From: Actinacidiphila yeochonensis CN732
GTDB taxonomy: Bacteria > Actinomycetota > Actinomycetes > Streptomycetales > Streptomycetaceae
Reading direction: 5' to 3'
DNA: 64,000 nucleotides
Assembly (NCBI RefSeq): GCF_000745345.1
Contig: NZ_JQNR01000005.1
Coordinates: forward strand, 1,178,001-1,242,000
Position numbers and translations under genes: made by a program. Below the pieces are notes generated by a model. That model was given only the letters and a program-made list of their open reading frames with translations. It was not told the origin of the DNA and ran no database searches. The number at the start of each line of letters is the position of its first letter. Position 1 is the stretch's first letter. Shown in pieces: positions 62,725 through 64,000 of this stretch.

Positions 62725-64000
62725 TCAGTCGACCTCGACCCAGTCCAGGGTGCGGTCCACGGCCTTCTTCCAGCCGGCGTACCCGCTCGTCCGCTGCTCG
62801 TCGTTCCACTGGGGATCCCAGCGCTTCGACTCGTGCCAGTGGGCGCGCAGTTCGTCGGTGTCCCGCCAGAAGCCGGTGGCCAGGCCGGCCGCGTAGGCCG
62901 CGCCGAGCGCGGTGGTCTCGGCGACGACGGGACGGCTGACGGGGACGCCGAGGATGTCCGCCTGGGTCTGCATGCACAGGTCGTTGGCGGTCACCCCGCC
63001 GTCCACCTTGAGCACGTCCAGGTGGACGCCGGAGTCCTGCTCCATCGCCTCGACCACGTCGCGGCTCTGGTAGCACATCGACTCCAGCGTGGCCCGGGCC
63101 AGGTGCCCGTCGTTGTGGTAGCGGGCCAGGCCGACGATCGCGCCGCGCGCGTCGGAGCGCCAGTAGGGCGCGAACAGGCCCGAGAAGGCCGGCACGAAGT
63201 AGATGCCGTCGCTGCCCTCGACCGTCCTGGCCAACCGCTCGCTCTCGGACGCGTCGGAGATCACGTGCAGCTGGTCGCGCAGCCACTGCACCGCCGAGCC
63301 GGTGACCGCGATGGAGCCCTCCAGCGCGTAGACGGCCGGGGCGTCGCCGAACTTGTAGGCGACGGTGGTGATCAGGCCGTGCTCGGAGCGCACCGCCTCG
63401 GTGCCGGTGTTCAGCAGCAGGAAGTTGCCCGTGCCGTAGGTGTTCTTGGCCTCGCCCGGCGCGAAGCAGACCTGGCCGACGGTGGCCGCCTGCTGGTCCC
63501 CGAGGACGCCGGCGATCGGCACCTCGTGGCTGGTCGGCCGGGAGGTGCGGGTGCCGCCGTACGCGTTCGCGTCCGAGGACGGGTTGATCTTCGGCAGCAT
63601 GGAGCGGGGGATGCCGAAGATGCCCAGCAGCTCGTCGTCCCAGTCCAGCGTCTCCAGGTCCATCAGCATGGTGCGGCTGGCGTTGGTGACGTCGGTGGCG
63701 TGGATGCCGCCCTTCGGGCCGCCGGTGAGGTTCCACAGCACCCACGAGTCGGTGGTGCCGAAGACCGCGTGGCCCTGCTCGGCCGCCTCGCGGACCCCGT
63801 CGACGTTCTCCAGGATCCACTTGATCTTGCCGCCGGAGAAGTACGTGGCCGGCGGCAGCCCGGCCCGGCGGCGGATCAGGTCGCCGTGGCCGTCGCGCTC
63901 CAGCGCCTTCGCGATGGAGTCGGTGCGGGTGTCCTGCCAGACGATCGCGTTGCCGTACGGGCGCCCGTTGCGCGGGTCCCACACCACTGTGGTCTCGCGC
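62725..64000 (-). CDS. glpK: Glycerol kinase, 5' end outside window
   Basis: The C-terminal ~425 residues of glycerol kinase; the first ~85-90 lie beyond the right edge (the frame enters as [20 protein letters not shown]). FGGY-family landmarks: [61 protein letters not shown], and the adenosine-motif region [20 protein letters not shown]. It phosphorylates glycerol to sn-glycerol 3-phosphate. [14 protein letters not shown] is standard. The genes usually beside it (glpF, glpD) would be outside the window; on this side the IS110 element follows. Confidence 0.97.
   Translation of the reverse strand, partial: RETTVVWDPRNGRPYGNAIVWQDTRTDSIAKALERDGHGDLIRRRAGLPPATYFSGGKIKWILENVDGVREAAEQGHAVFGTTDSWVLWNLTGGPKGGIHATDVTNASRTMLMDLETLDWDDELLGIFGIPRSMLPKINPSSDANAYGGTRTSRPTSHEVPIAGVLGDQQAATVGQVCFAPGEAKNTYGTGNFLLLNTGTEAVRSEHGLITTVAYKFGDAPAVYALEGSIAVTGSAVQWLRDQLHVISDASESERLARTVEGSDGIYFVPAFSGLFAPYWRSDARGAIVGLARYHNDGHLARATLESMCYQSRDVVEAMEQDSGVHLDVLKVDGGVTANDLCMQTQADILGVPVSRPVVAETTALGAAYAAGLATGFWRDTDELRAHWHESKRWDPQWNDEQRTSGYAGWKKAVDRTLDWVEVD

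Overview
The window is a stretch of a Streptomyces-type actinomycete chromosome. The evidence is very high G+C with strong third-position GC bias, many GTG starts, a conservon (cvnA-B-C plus a P450), two XRE-DUF5753/DUF397/anti-sigma-type ATPase clusters of the whiJ/abaA kind, a mycothiol-dependent-type isomerase, DUF6458 and SseB proteins, and a GH46 chitosanase gene preceded by a CsnR-type operator. No rRNA, tRNA, CRISPR array or replication origin was seen. One IS110-family insertion sequence is present.

Layout. 1-3.9 kb: minus-strand conservon (sensor ATPase, Roadblock protein, DUF742 protein, 5'-end of a CYP157-like P450) with no GTPase gene between DUF742 and P450. 4-8.4 kb: isomerase and C-N hydrolase genes, then a whiJ-like cluster (ATPase, XRE regulator, two near-identical DUF397 genes) and a CYTH protein. 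8.7-17.2 kb: acyltransferase-3/SGNH protein, GNAT, LURP-one protein, a lone class II Fic protein, a thioredoxin-NHL protein, and a MerR/SDR divergent pair with a 19-bp-spacer promoter. 17.4-25.4 kb: lipoprotein binding protein, DUF6458, M18 aminopeptidase, acyl-CoA dehydrogenase, SseB, pirin, membrane protein. 25.4-32.7 kb: a PAS-GAF-PP2C-ATPase phosphatase (apparently frameshifted), aspS, and a second whiJ-like cluster whose two upstream regions carry arrays of a TGCACR hexamer. 33.4-38 kb: LCP ligase, F420-type oxidoreductase, DUF2277, chitosanase, aldo/keto reductase. 38.1-46.5 kb: a MacAB-type efflux locus with its own lipoprotein, DUF5666 protein and two-component system. 46.8-52.4 kb: DUF3618/holin-like pair and a zinc ABC importer with twin Zur-like boxes, next to a small protein with an IHF-like C-terminus. 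52.6-60.7 kb: aldo/keto reductase, lone PemK/MazF-type protein, paired PH-like membrane proteins, DUF805, nadE, an acidic PH-like protein, a TerD-VWA protein and a DUF4232-type lipoprotein. 60.9-64 kb: a small unknown gene, the IS110 element, and the 3' part of glpK.

How parts work together. The conservon and the whiJ-like clusters are signalling modules of development and metabolism. The MacAB locus looks like a self-contained envelope-stress efflux unit (substrate-side lipoprotein, adaptor, ATPase-permease, sensor kinase, regulator). The zinc importer is probably shut off by Zur when zinc is plentiful. Chitosanase is probably induced by chitosan oligomers through CsnR. The upstream non-coding end of the IS110 element folds into hairpins like those expected of a bridge RNA. 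Three coding regions (phosphatase, MacB ATPase end, zinc ATPase start) show signs of single-base frameshifts, which may be real or sequence errors.
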